DNA from: Lactarius indigo
Taxonomy: Eukaryota; Basidiomycota; Agaricomycetes; Russulales; Russulaceae
Assembly (NCBI GenBank): GCA_025766275.1
Contig: JAFKAC010000124.1
Coordinates: 1-64,000, forward strand
Direction: 5' to 3'
Length of the DNA stretch: 64,000 bases
This document shows, piece after piece, positions 54,019-64,000 of the stretch (position 1 is the stretch's first letter; every line of letters starts with the position of its first letter). Under the pieces are notes generated by a model. It searched no databases. It saw only the letters and a program-made list of their open reading frames with translations, and was not told the origin of the DNA. The translations under genes were made by a program, and so were the position numbers.

Positions 54019-54886
54019 ATGTCATTCCTCGATTTCCGTGTCGCATCACTCGTCCTCGCCGCGATCGCCGTCACCCACGGCACCTACTTCTCCCTCCAGC
54101 ACAACACCTACCTCGACACCTCCGACCCCTTCCTTACCGTCCAAGCCCACCACCTCGCAGACACCCACACCTTTGCCTCCAAACGCAGCCCGCTCAACCT
54201 CATCTTCCTCAAGTGGGCCTGGGCCTGGTCCACCGCCGCCTTTTTCGCCCTCTTTTTCCCTACAACTTCTTCTTCCCAGCACCCGCGCCGTATACTCCGC
54301 AGGCTCCTCCAGTGGACCCTCGCCACCGCAGCATGGTACGCCTGCGCAAGCTCGTTCTTCGGCCCGGGCCTCCTCGCCCGTCTCGCAGCCGTGTCCGGCG
54401 CCGAGTGCGGCCTCCACCTCGGCCCCGCGTCGTTCGTCCCGATCCCTGCGTCGTTCTGCGATGCCGGCGTGCCCGTCACACGCGCCGCGCACCCAGAGCT
54501 CTTCCCGCTCGTCCTGCTGCTCGAACCTGAGCCCCAGCTTGACCGCCCGTTCGTGCCACGTCTCCGTCGTGGTCATGACGTCTCTGGACACGTCTTCCTC
54601 CTCACACTCGCGATGCTCTTCTTGGCCGACCAGCTGCGCCAGACCCGCAAAGTGGCGCACGTCTATGCGCGCACTGCGGTCGGCGGGTTGCTCGTGCTCT
54701 GGGTGTTCTCCCTCTGGGTCACCAGCGTGTACTTCCACTCGCCCTCAGAGAAGATATCTGGTTTCTGTATGTCTCTCCTTCCCTACGTCCTTCCTCCTCA
54801 TCTCACCTCTTGCAGTCATAGGAGTCGCGTGCTTTGTCTTTTCGCAGATGCCCCTGTGGTTATCCACCGCATTTGTATCTACGTAG
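54019..54886 (+). CDS. FIT2/Scs3-like ER lipid phosphatase-family protein
   Basis: Two exons (54019-54766, 54816-54886) encode 272 aa with about six hydrophobic segments. The FIT family motifs are present: RGHDVSGHVFLL at ~184-195 with the first catalytic-type His, and YFHSPSEKISG at ~238-248 with the second. Family knowledge: FIT2 and yeast Scs3/Yft2 are ER membrane proteins needed for lipid-droplet emergence and normal phospholipid balance; human FIT2 cleaves acyl-CoA diphosphate bonds. The short second exon provides the last helix (FIGVACFVFSQMPLWLSTAFV). The stop is only 70 bases from the stop of the convergent Ted1-like gene. The gene shares its short promoter with the RING/TRAF gene. 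Confidence 0.88.
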
Positions 54887-54956
54887 AGATTCTTTTTTTT
54901 TTTTTTTGTACACACACACGAAAGAAATAAGCGTCCACTCAACAATAGCGTCTGAT

Positions 54957-57103
54957 TCAATACAGCCATAGCAGCACAACCCACGCGACGATCGCAGGTC
55001 CCATCACCCGCCCCACGTCCCTCCCAACCGCGCTCCAGACCTCCCGCCGCCTCCTGCGCCGTGCGCCACACCTCCCAGCCTCACTCCGCCGCGGCCACCA
55101 CGCAGGAGCCTGCACCGCCAGCCGCCGCCGTCGCCCGCGGAACGTAAACGCGTAAGTAAACGACCACGCGCGTGGCGGGGGGCCCGTCGCGGCCGTCGGC
55201 GCGCCCGCACGGTCGGGCGACGTGCTGTGTGCGGAATACTGCCGGCGCGCGAGGAGGTCTCCCGGGGCGGGCGAGGCAGGTGGCATGTACAGGTAGTGCG
55301 CGCGCACGCCGTCGCCGTCCTCGTCCTGCTCGTCTTCTTCCTGCGTGGACCCCAGCGGCGATAGTGATAACGCCAGCGGTGGTGGTGGTGGTGGCGGGCG
55401 TGGTGCGCGAGGCGGTGCGCGGTCGCGGCGGGGTTGGGAGTTGCCAGTAGGAGGCGTGTTGGAGTACGCGTAGGAATACGAGTATGCGGACGAGGCGGAG
55501 TACGGTGATGGAGCTGCTGGTGGCGCTGGTGATGGCTGCAGTTGTTTTGGGTCTGCGTGGGAGGGGAGGGGCGAGACTGGGGTCGTGAGGCGTAGACGTG
55601 CGGCGTGGTTCGCGCGGCGCATGTGCGTGACGATGAGTATGAGTACTGTCAGGCATAGCGCGGGCAGGTACGTCCATGCGAGAGTGCCGCCCGCGCGTGG
55701 GAGGAGACACGGCGCGTGGGCGTGGGCGGGCGATGGCGTGCCAGCGAGCGAGAGCAGGTGGAAGCCCGGGCGGGAGATGTGCCGCGCGGGCGAGAAGGAC
55801 TTGACTGTGATTTCGTGGATCTCCCTGCCAGAGCTGGGGAGGGTGTGCGTGACGTCGCAGTAGTCGCGATCGTCCGCGCTGGGTGGAAAGGTTCAGAGAG
55901 GGTATAAGTTGCGCGCGGAGAGTCAGTTCACCTGAAGACGATCGCTGGGCGCAGGCTCTCGAGGAGGAACGCGGACGTCTGTTTCCCGAGCGTCTTTTGC
56001 CAGCCGTGCCCGACACCGCGGTGGATCGTCCCGCGCTCTCGTAGCGGCCCGCACTGCTTCGACTCGGCGCGGTGCAGCGGGATATGGCTGAACAGGATCG
56101 TCGTGGGTCCCGGCTGTTCCTCTTTTTGCAAGGTTTTTGGTGTCCATATCATCATCCAGCTTGAAGAGGGGTACGTACCGGCTGCGAGCCCTTTGATAAA
56201 CTCGATCGCGCCGTCGCGTAGCGGGATCCACTCCTCGAACGACGTGCCCGGTCCCGCGCGCATATAGTCCTCGTCGACGATCCCGGGCGCGTCGAGGAGG
56301 ACTAGCGAGTGGTTCGCCGCTGCGAGGAGCTGGTTCGCGCGCCCAAAATGGCGCTCGTAGCGTTGGCGGACGTGCTTGCTGAACGCGCTCGCCACGCCAA
56401 GACTATGTGAAAAATATTTAAGCACCACCAGCAGGTGATATTGCCAGCAGAGAGAGAGAGAGGCGGGATCGTACCCGACATCCGCGTTGCCTGGTATGTA
56501 CCGAACCTCGACGCTTGGGTCGAGCGGGCGAAGAAAGAAGCTTTTGAAGTGTTCGACGTATGCTGCGAATCTATATTTTTTTTTAGTGGGAGATGAGACG
56601 AGACGACGTCATATAATGCCCACTCGTCGTCAGACCGTACAGACCGCCCCGTCTTGAGCATGTCCCCGAGGAAAAGCACCACATTAGGGCGCAGGAGGCG
56701 TGTAGTGCGCCACGCCCTCCGCACATACACCTCGCGCGCCCGCTCAGCAAAATAGCCCACTCCACCAACGCGGGACTCGGTGTGCACCAGCGCACGCGGG
56801 TACGGGACCTGCGCGTCCGCCACGAGCAGCACCCGCGTGTCGTTGTCTCCCTACGGCGCCGGGGGGGGTTCAAGCTCAGTTCGTCAGTCAGTCAGTCAGC
56901 AGACGCACTTTGTTCTTCGCAGGGACGGGCCACCTGCACCCGGCGAGGGCGTACAAAAACACTCCTGTCTCTGCCCAGAGGACGAGCGCCACCCAAGCGC
57001 CGCGCAGTGCGCCGACGAGTGGGTCGGGCGAGAACAACACGCGCCGTACGAGCCGCCGAGCGTCGCTCCGGAGTCTCAGCGCGCTCCTCTCGACGAGGGC
57101 CAT
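54957..57103 (-). CDS. Ted1/Cdc1/PGAP5-type metallophosphoesterase
   Basis: Six exons (57103-56909, 56850-56624, 56570-56475, 56402-56179, 56121-55932, 55878-54957) encode 617 aa. The calcineurin-like metal-binding blocks appear in order: VADAQVPYP, VVLFLGDML, YIPGNADVG, ILFSHIPLHR and SADDRDYCDV. The last, DDRDYC rather than GHDHDYC, is the form seen in fungal Cdc1/Ted1 relatives. Helices flank the domain (LRGAWVALVLWAETGVFLYAL near residue 35 and LAWTYLPALCLTVLILIV near 395), so the catalytic domain should face the ER/Golgi lumen. Known role: removing ethanolamine-phosphate from GPI anchors to allow ER exit (Ted1, PGAP5), or Mn-dependent mannose-side activity (Cdc1). The C-terminal ~200 residues are Pro/Arg/Ser-rich with a final hydrophobic segment (PAIVAWVVLLWLY). 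The intron at 56851-56908 contains four TCAG repeats and a run of eight G residues. Confidence 0.87.
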
Positions 57104-57385
57104 TGTTTGATGATGGTGGTGGCGGTGGTGTTGGTGGGTTTGGCGTCTGTGGGTACGAGATAGGGATATATGGACGGTGGGCGTAAATTGAACGGGCGGG
57201 AGCTTCCCGCTTTGAGGGGCGGACACGGACACGTGTAAGATCCAGCGCTCGTCCACGGTTCAAACCAACCAACTTTACATCAACGGTCTGCTTCTTCTAC
57301 TGTACTCAAAGGGAATACCGCCAAGGAAAAAAAAAATGCTACTGCGTTGCTAGTCATCTTAGGGCTTTGGCTACTGTTCCGCGGG

Positions 57386-59537
57386 TCATTCTCCCTGATC
57401 CCTCTCATGTCTCGCCACACCCTAGGGAGTTCTCGTATCAGAACCTGCCAACACACAGCACGGAAGGCAAACCCACCTGCGCCTGTTCCGTATCCGTCTG
57501 CTCATCATCATCATCATCGTCCTTCTCCCGCGCACTCACCCCCTCGACCCACGCCCCCAGCCCCCAGCCCCCAACGCTCTGCCGCGCCTCAGGCGGGTGG
57601 TCAGGGCTCCTCAGCGACTCGAGCAGCTCGCGCCCAGCACTGCCGCCCGCGGTCGAGCCTGCACTCACGCCGCAGAGCCCAAGCCGCGGCGTCAGCGCAT
57701 CGTCCTCAAAGTCCGAGCCCGGCTCGTCGAGACTCAGCGGGCCAGGCTTGTGCGCAATGCGCCCGCGGCGGTCGCGCGGGACATTGCCGGAGAGGAACGA
57801 GTGCGTACCCGCCGCGTAGGGGCCCCGTCGCTGTGCTGCGGCGCGCGTGCCCGACGCGTCGGATCGCACGACTTTGAGCAGGTGCTGGACGGCGAGTTCG
57901 CCTTGCGATGGGGCGGGGGCAGGGGCGGTGAGTGAGGCGGCGGTGGGTTGCCGGCCTTGTGAGACGAGGACGAGGAGCCTGCATGTGTTTGTCAGTTTGT
58001 GGGATACGGGAGACACATGGTGGCACGCTCACATTTGCTGGAGGCGTGGATAGGTGTGGCTCTCTGGTAGGCCTTCTTGTTTGAGAGCGTTGAGTCGTGC
58101 GTTCAGCGCCGTGGCGATGGGGAGGATGATCTTGTCGCGGAAGGAGCGCAGGGCGACCGTCCGAACGTCGATATGGGACGACGTTGCGAGCGGGTAGGAT
58201 GGTAGGGACGTGGAGCCTTTCCCATTTTGTCTTGTCGGGGAGGAATTTCGGTGCGTCTTGGGTGTGCGATACAGCGAGGATAAAACGGGATCAGTCTGGA
58301 GAGGAAGTAACACCTACTATATCGTCAACGACTGGGGGAGGAAGCAGTAGCACGACAACACGCGCACCCCTTCGACGTAGGGCAGGACTTGGTCCCAGAA
58401 GAAGCCCCAAAGTTCGACTACCCGGCCCACGAGCTTGTCGTCCTCCACTCCAACGAGTTTCCCGTTGAGGGTGTCCATGCCCGAGCCAATAAGCTCGGAG
58501 GTCTCGCTCTCGAGGGTGGAAATGGCCTTGGCTGGGGAATTGGACACGACGCTTTGTATGTGGCGTTTCACGAGTAGGTTCAGATCCTCTCTGTGGGAAA
58601 CTCGATAGGGTCCTTGACTAGTGCGGAAAGGGGGCGGAACTCACATTGGTATCCGGAGGGGCTCGCCGTTGAAGAGCGGCAGCACGAGGACATGGAGCAT
58701 GCCCCACGGGTTGTCGGCCGAGGGGCCCGCGGTGAGGCTTGGGGGTGCAATCGAGTTTGTGGAAACGAGGGTGGCAGAGGATGCGGCCGCATTGAGGCTT
58801 TGCGCATAGTTGGGGAGGTAGGCAAGGTTTCCGAGGCGGTGCATTTCGCGCGAGACGAGCTTCGAGTCGTAGGTACGCACCTTATAAGAAGAGCGGTGCT
58901 AGGATGTCAGAATAGGTTCAAGTGTAGTAAATAAATAAGAGGATTCGGAAAGAGAGAGCTCCGGGCGCAAGGAATCTGATGGATCCGGGGCACCCGCGAT
59001 GGTGGCGCTCATCCCGAGGAGTCACCGCAAAGCGCAGTGGGAGTTATTGCAGCAAATGGTATAGCTGTAGATGCAATAACAAAAAAAAGAAAGGAAATCC
59101 CCCTGATCGCGCCGCACCTTGGATGGAGACGTGTGGACCTTGGAAGTCGCGCCACCACTCGTGCTTGGCGCGATCGCGGGTGCAGGTGAGCCGGCATTCT
59201 CCCTCAGCTGTGAGTCCGCCCGGGAGTGGGAGTGCTGTCCATGCGAGCGCGAACCAGGCAAAAGCTGTGCAGGGCCGCGCGCTAAAGAACTGGTACCAGA
59301 GGAGAGCTTCTCTGTGAACATTGCGAGACGCTTCTGTGGTGCAGGGGTTGCCAGTACGCTGCCCTCGTCCGAAGGTATGCGCGATGGGGCGCGGGGCGTC
59401 TCGTCCGAAAAGACGCCGTGGTTGCTGTTGCTGCCGTCGGAGGATGGATTTGACGGAGGTGGGAGTGGAGAGGGAGGACGGGTGTCGTGAGAACGACGAC
59501 CACCGCGATCTGAGACGAACGACGAAAGGGCGGACAT
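57386..59537 (-). CDS. HbrB/Bit61/PRR5-like TORC2 subunit
   Basis: Six exons (59537-59118, 58880-58645, 58590-58368, 58313-58033, 57978-57477, 57421-57386) encode about 565 aa. The first exon is a Ser/Pro-rich linker. The HbrB-like domain starts at YDSKLVSREMHRLGNLAYLP and continues NPWGMLHVLVLPLFNGEPLRIPIEDLNLLVKRHI, LVGRVVELWGFFWDQVLPYVEGVLLPLQ and RSFRDKIILPIATALNARL. This succession is specific to the HbrB/Bit61/Protor family. Known role: peripheral subunit of TOR complex 2; in Aspergillus HbrB is needed for hyphal branching. The C-terminus is acidic (EKDDDDDDEQTD). The last 36-nt exon is tentative: without that splice the frame ends at 57438. The 237-nt intron at 58881-59117 is the longest in this gene. 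The start lies 69 bases from the divergent qri7 start. Confidence 0.85.
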
Positions 59538-59606
59538 GGAGAACGAGCGTGCTGGGGGTGTTCCAACAAGACGTCGCGCTTAGCGTCTGCCGCCGCCCGA
59601 ACCCCG
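59538..59606. promoter_or_regulatory. 69-bp divergent promoter (HbrB-like and qri7)
   Basis: Only 69 GC-rich bases separate the two start codons, with no TATA element and a central GACGTCGCGC stretch. Leaders must be very short, or transcription starts must overlap the opposite coding region. Confidence 0.5.
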
Positions 59607-61051
59607 ATGCTCTCACTGAGTCGTTTTTGGCCACGAGGTCATCGTCATCTCCGAACACGTTTCTTTACCGTTCTTGCTCTCGAATCGTCTGCTGATGACA
59701 CCTGTGCTGCCGTCGTTACTTCTTCCAGACAGATTCTCTCAAACGTCGTCGTCAAACAACACCATATGTGTGTGCGCGCCCTCACTCTGTACCCTGTCCT
59801 AACGTGGCTACAGACATGAAGACTTTGGGGGGATTCATCCCTACAAGGCCGTTCAAGCCCACCAACTAAACATGGTGGGTTGGCTGTTGTGCATGTAAAG
59901 AGTCCCTAACACGTAGGACAGCCCGGTGCCGTCCAGAGAGCACTGAGAGACGCCAACATCACCGCGGCGCAGGTCGACGGTATCGCATTTACGCGTGGGC
60001 CAGGTGAGAACCTAATTTAATCTTGGAGAAGAGAGTGGGTCTCGATCCGGCTAATGCAGGCATGACTGGCTGTCTCGGTGTCGGTTGCAGCGCGGCCAAG
60101 ACACTGGCCGCAGCCTTGAACAAGCCGTTAGTTGGAGTGCATCATATGGTGCGTCCCTGACCCCACCCTCTAGTCTCTCCGACAAACTCACGTCCAAACT
60201 CAAGCAAGCACATGCACTGACACCGACCCTGACATCCACCTCCAATCCCCCAACGTTCCCGTTCCTTACTCTCCTCGTATCGGGCGGACACACCCTCCTC
60301 GTCCTTGCGTCGTCGGTCTCTCAGTTCCGCGTCCTCGCGACGACGGTCGACGAAAGTATCGGGCGCGTGTTCGACAAGGTCTCCCGAATGCTCGCCCTTC
60401 CCTGGTCCGCCAAAGGCCTAGGTGCCTCTCTGGAGGAATTCGTCGCCGCATCGCCTGCCAGGGAAGACGTCGCACCGCTAATGCCGCGGGCTATGCCAGG
60501 TGTCCTTGGGTTTTCCTTCGCGGGACTGCACTCCGCGGCTGAGCGTTTCGTGACTGCTCGGGGCGGTGCAGCGTCCCTGGACGTATCAACCAGGCATGCA
60601 CTCGCGAGTGCGTTTCAGAGGGCAGCAGTTGGTCAGCTGGAGGAGAAGGTGGTGTTGGCGTTGAGGTGGTGTCGCGACCAGGGTCTCGGCGTGAGGCACC
60701 TGGTAGTCAGCGGTGGTGTCGCGAGCAACTCGTACTTGCGCGATCGGTAAGGGTGTACTAGGCCGCGCCTATATTAGCCGCTGATGGAGAGTCCAGACTT
60801 GGACATTCTGTGATGAATGCGACCAGCCAAGATCCGGTTTCGTTAGTGTTCCCGCCGCCCGAGTTGTGTACTGGTAAGTCAGCTTCCGATGCAATACATT
60901 CATGCGAGATGACACCATCACAGATAATGCGGTGATGATTGGCTGGGCCTCCATGCACCGCTTTCTTGCCGAGAGCACCGATGATTATTCCATATTGATT
61001 CGACCCAAGTGGAGTCTGGACGATATCGATATTCCCCAAAAAGAATCCTAA
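59607..61051 (+). CDS. qri7: Mitochondrial Qri7/OSGEPL1 (TsaD family) t6A enzyme
   Basis: Seven exons (59607-59767, 59814-59874, 59922-60003, 60060-60148, 60205-60746, 60797-60873, 60924-61051) encode 379 aa. The N-terminus MLSLSRFWPRGHRHLRTRFF is basic and amphipathic, a mitochondrial targeting sequence. It is followed by the TsaD start ALESSADDTCAAVV. Other family blocks: HEDFGGIHPYKAVQAHQ, AFTRGPGMTGCLGVG, the metal-binding H-x3-H in VGVHHMQAH, LLVSGGHTLLVL, DESIGRVFDKVSRML, VVSGGVASNSYLRDRL and PPPELCTDNAVMIGWASMHRF. Known role: transfer of threonylcarbamoyl to A37 of mitochondrial tRNAs. The mitochondrial signal and overall pattern favour Qri7 over cytosolic Kae1. An unspliced reading stops at 60750; the intron at 60747-60796 restores the conserved C-terminus. 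The H-x3-H motif is interrupted by the intron at 60149-60204. Confidence 0.92.
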
Positions 61052-61163
61052 TATCAGTGCGCTTACATAGTTTACAATAAAATCATCCGTGCGAACATGA
61101 GGGATCCTAGCCTTGTCCATATAAAGCGACCGACTCTGATATCTTCTTCCTTGTTGACTCACC

Positions 61164-63419
61164 ATGTACACCCACCCCAATCCCTCGCCCTACTATCGTC
61201 CTTCCTGGGGTTACCAGTGTCCACCCGTTGACCCACCCGCTCTTCCATCTATGTCCACCATCGCGCTCCAGGACATCGTGGAGGGCCAGCAACGCGCCAC
61301 AAATGGTCTCGTTTCCCTCTTATCCCAGGAACGAACCACGACCGAGAGCAACACACGCGAACAAAAACAACAGCTCGCGAACTTGGCCTCTCTTTCACAG
61401 CATTTCCTCACTTTTATGCCAGATGTCGAACAGAAATTTTCTGCCCTCGAGGCCTCCATCCGCGCCAACTGTACGAATAACAACGACAACGTCGAACTGC
61501 AAAACCGAGTCAAAGATATGGTAGAAGTCGTCGCCAGCCTAGGGCGCATCGCCGAGGGCTTTGCGTGCTCCACGGGGCTCCGTCTCGTACCCGTGTGTTG
61601 TCACTGGCCCCCGCTTTTTCCGTAACTGATGACGGGGCAGGGTTTAGCGCCCAATCCGTGGGCCTGGGTCCCCGCCAACGCACAGCCACTTCAACAGGAC
61701 CCCACATCCTTCAGCGCATCCTTCACGCAGGCCCCGCGCTTGTTCCCCGCAGCAATCCCGAATTCAACGCGATCAAGTGTATTCGCCCACAGCACCGGTC
61801 CCTCGCGCTCTGTCCATTGGCCTAGCGACCTTGATGTCCCCACCACTTCTTGGGCCCCACCCACCAGTTGGTCTGATCCGTACTTCCCCGTTCAATTCGG
61901 TGCAAATACTGCTTACCGGGCCTCCCGCTCCTCGCTATGCAGCGGAATGCGTGCTCCCTCCGCTGGTCCCTACACATATTCAGCCCCGGTTCCCTACCCT
62001 CCGACTGCGTCGGATCCGTCGCCCCCTCCGACACCAACTCCTGATGGTAGCCCGTATGTCTCTCGCTTGCCGTTCGACATCCCTTCTTCGTCCCTCCCTG
62101 CCGTACCTTCGCCACCCCTGGGCCCGATACCGCCGCCACGGCCCATCTTGACTCCTTCGCAAACCGAGTCTGTCGTCGGATCTATACGCAGGACATCACT
62201 GTCCCCCATCACCGAGAGGACCTCCCAGTCGTCTGCAATACCTCCGCCACCAACTTTTGGCCGTGCGCCCGCGAATGGTCCGTCGCCGTCGACATCTTCG
62301 ATCGAGACGTTTTCTACCCCGTCTGGTATCGTCCTGAATCACCCTCCCGCAGTTCCACCGAGCAGGTTCTCCGTATCCACGGCACCTTCAGGGCCGATCC
62401 CGCCAAACTGGTTCGGGACGATATACCCACGAACGGCTTCTACCGCTTCGTCCATCGACGGGTATACCATGCCTTCGCCCCCGTCGCCCCGGCCTATCGA
62501 GATTCCCAACCTTGGCCCCGCTGATACCGTGCATTGGTCGTCTCTTTTCCCATCGGCGCCGATCATCATTGAGCGCCCAGCCCCCGACGATATCCTACTC
62601 AGATCGAGTACACCGGATCCGGATGAGAGCGTCGCCAGTCCGATGTCGAGCCCCGTGCGATCGATCGTTAGTTACACCGGGTCCACAAGTACGTTTTTTT
62701 TTTGTGAACATATGCGCACGCATTCTTATTAATGGGCCTCCGCAGACCCGAGTATGGCCTCCGAGCCTATGACGCCACTGTCCCACGCATCCGGCAAGTT
62801 CAACCTCTCTGCGACGCACCCCAATAGACTGACCACCGATTTAGTGGTTCCTCCCAAAGCACCGTCCGACAAGGCCATCCCGTCAACGTCCACCTCCCCC
62901 GAGGAAGGTTCCGCGGTCGCCTCCACCTCGAACGCTACTGTCCCGAGCAGCACCGCGCCCACGCCGTCCCGCAACCCACTCGCGATCCAGCTCGTATCGT
63001 TCTTTTTCGACACCGTCCAGCGGCTCTTCAAGGTCCCCAGCACGGTCGACCTTTCCTACGGAGGCTTCGAAGTCGCCTTCTCGACCGACTCGATCTCGTG
63101 GGAGAACAACGCGTTCTACGAAGCGCTCGGCGCTCTGCGTGACGCGGATGCCGCTGCTGAAGACCGTCGCGAGTTCGAGCTGATGCCCGCGCCGGCGAAC
63201 GCCGCGCTGCACCGCTATATCAAGGAGCTCGCGCGCGTACGCATGGACCTGGCGGCGCTGCAGGCTGGCGAGGGCGAGGGCAAGGAAGACCCTGCGGTGG
63301 AGCAGCTCGTGCTGCGGGTCAAGGCGGAGCAGGAAACGGTGCAGAGCTGGATGAAGCGGGTGTGCTCGTCCGCGGGCGCGCTGAGCATCGCCGATCCCAA
63401 ATTCAGTCCGAGGAAGTGA
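61164..63419 (+). CDS. Pro/Ser-rich protein of unknown function
   Basis: Three exons (61164-61586, 61641-62688, 62746-63419) join in frame to 714 aa. The N-terminus is Tyr/Pro-rich (MYTHPNPSPYYRPSWGYQCP), then a helical/coiled-coil segment (~30-135: ALQDIVEGQQRATNGLVSLL, TREQKQQLANLASLSQHFL, LQNRVKDMVEVVASLGRIAEG). The middle 350 residues are Pro/Ser/Thr-rich and disordered. A folded-looking C-terminal block (~570-700) includes LAIQLVSFFFDTVQRLFKVPSTVDLSYGGFEVAF, ENNAFYEALGALRDADAAAEDRREF and helices RYIKELARVRMDLAAL and VEQLVLRVKAEQETVQSWMKRV. I recognise no family. The start is only 112 bases after the qri7 stop. The first intron has a good branch (AACTGATGACG). The gene is well supported by frame continuity, while the function is unknown. 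Confidence 0.7.
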
Positions 63420-64000
63420 GGAAGTGCGGCCGGTTGTTGCTTGGTGTTGAAATGGACCTCTCTGGTTGTTGCTGCTGTTGCCTGTTGCTGTGATGTGTGT
63501 ATGAATAGAGGTGCTGGCAGGCGCAGTGTATTACAAAAAAAAAAGGATACTTGGGGTGTTTTTTTTTTTTTCAGTCCTACTTGGTTCATTGAGCGAGTCT
63601 GCGGCTTTGAGTGGGATTCACGTGGGCCACACCAGTCGGTTCCTCACAGAGGCTATAGACGCCGGCTAAGTTCTGGTTGGTGGGGAGGCAGCCCGTAGCG
63701 GCTTTGGCATCCCCATTACGGTACCCGCCTTCGATGCCTCGAGAACGACGATATGACCTGAGTTTCATTTTTTTTTTTTTTTTGACAAACTGTCACACGT
63801 AGACTTTGCAAGTATATACCATTCTAATGAATGTCGTTCCATAGGAAACATGGGGTCATCAACGCACACACACCTCATGCATGATACACAAGGTTTCCCT
63901 GTGGATCATACAAGAGGTGCATGAGTTCATGGCACAGCCTAAGTTAACAACGATGACAGGTGGAGGGTACTGTAGTCCAACAAGAGTCGACCCATACTCG
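63420..64000. other. 3' flank of the last gene
   Basis: About 580 bases with homopolymer runs (A-run at 63535-63544, T-runs at 63560-63571 and 63769-63783) and a TACTGTA word at 63968. No gene is recognised. This is 3' UTR and spacer leading out of the window. Confidence 0.45.

Noticed and set aside
53867..54886. 339-codon Ser/Pro/Arg-rich frame on the plus strand
   Set aside because: It overlaps FIT2 in another frame and lacks any family pattern. The FIT2 frame has the conserved His motifs and membrane helices.
55081..56016. 311-codon frame on the minus strand
   Set aside because: It is an out-of-frame reading of the Ted1-like gene, Arg- and His-rich with no motifs.
60085..60750. Qri7 ending at 60750
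   Set aside because: The PPPELCTDNAVMIGWAS block essential to the TsaD family follows after two 50-nt introns, so the stop at 60748-60750 is intronic.

Overview
This window is nuclear DNA of a filamentous basidiomycete, most likely an agaricomycete (mushroom-forming fungus). The genes are cut by many short introns, mostly 48-80 nt, with GT..AG ends and CTGAY/CTAAC-like branch sites 10-25 nt before the acceptor. Several stretches are densely packed with genes. The protein set is typically fungal: Wee1, Mcm2, Upf2, Mei2-like, an ATRIP/Rad26-like protein, FIT2/Scs3, Ted1/Cdc1, an HbrB/Bit61-like TORC2 subunit, Qri7, an FNT channel, an F-box protein and a homeobox factor. Gene models were assembled by hand from reading frames and splice signals. 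Nearly all join in frame over their whole length.

Layout. 1-3.7 kb: a cytochrome b561-domain protein and a BSD-domain protein (+). 3.7-8.9 kb: an unusually long stretch without recognisable genes. 8.9-17.4 kb: a homeobox transcription factor and a Wee1 kinase (both -). 17.7-22.6 kb: a GT49/LARGE-like glycosyltransferase and Mcm2 (+), the first divergent from wee1. 23.5-28.5 kb: an FNT channel in 13 exons and an MFS transporter (-). 29.5-32.2 kb: a Mei2-like RNA-binding protein (-). 32.2-35.8 kb: no clear gene. 35.8-37.0 kb: an alpha/beta-hydrolase (+). 37.7-45.9 kb: Upf2 and an ATRIP/Rad26-like checkpoint protein (+). 46.0-49.6 kb: a small unknown protein and an F-box protein whose 5' exons probably encode an additional unknown domain (-). 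49.6-52.3 kb: AT-rich gene-poor DNA. 52.3-63.4 kb: a compact block holding a RING/TRAF-zinc-finger protein (-), FIT2 (+), a Ted1/Cdc1 phosphoesterase (-), an HbrB-like TORC2 subunit (-), mitochondrial Qri7 (+) and a Pro/Ser-rich unknown protein (+).

Common themes. Several genes act in cell-cycle, replication and checkpoint control (wee1, mcm2, ATRIP/Rad26), in meiotic or RNA control (mei2-like, upf2), and in the ER/lipid or GPI pathway (FIT2, Ted1). No RNA gene, CRISPR array, transposase or reverse transcriptase was recognised. The points most worth checking are two GC-AG introns in upf2, an mcm2 first coding exon consisting only of the ATG, the micro-exon structure of the FNT gene, the probable fusion upstream of the F-box, two very short divergent promoters (69 and 94 bp), and a recurring TACTGTA/TACAGTA word in the non-coding DNA.
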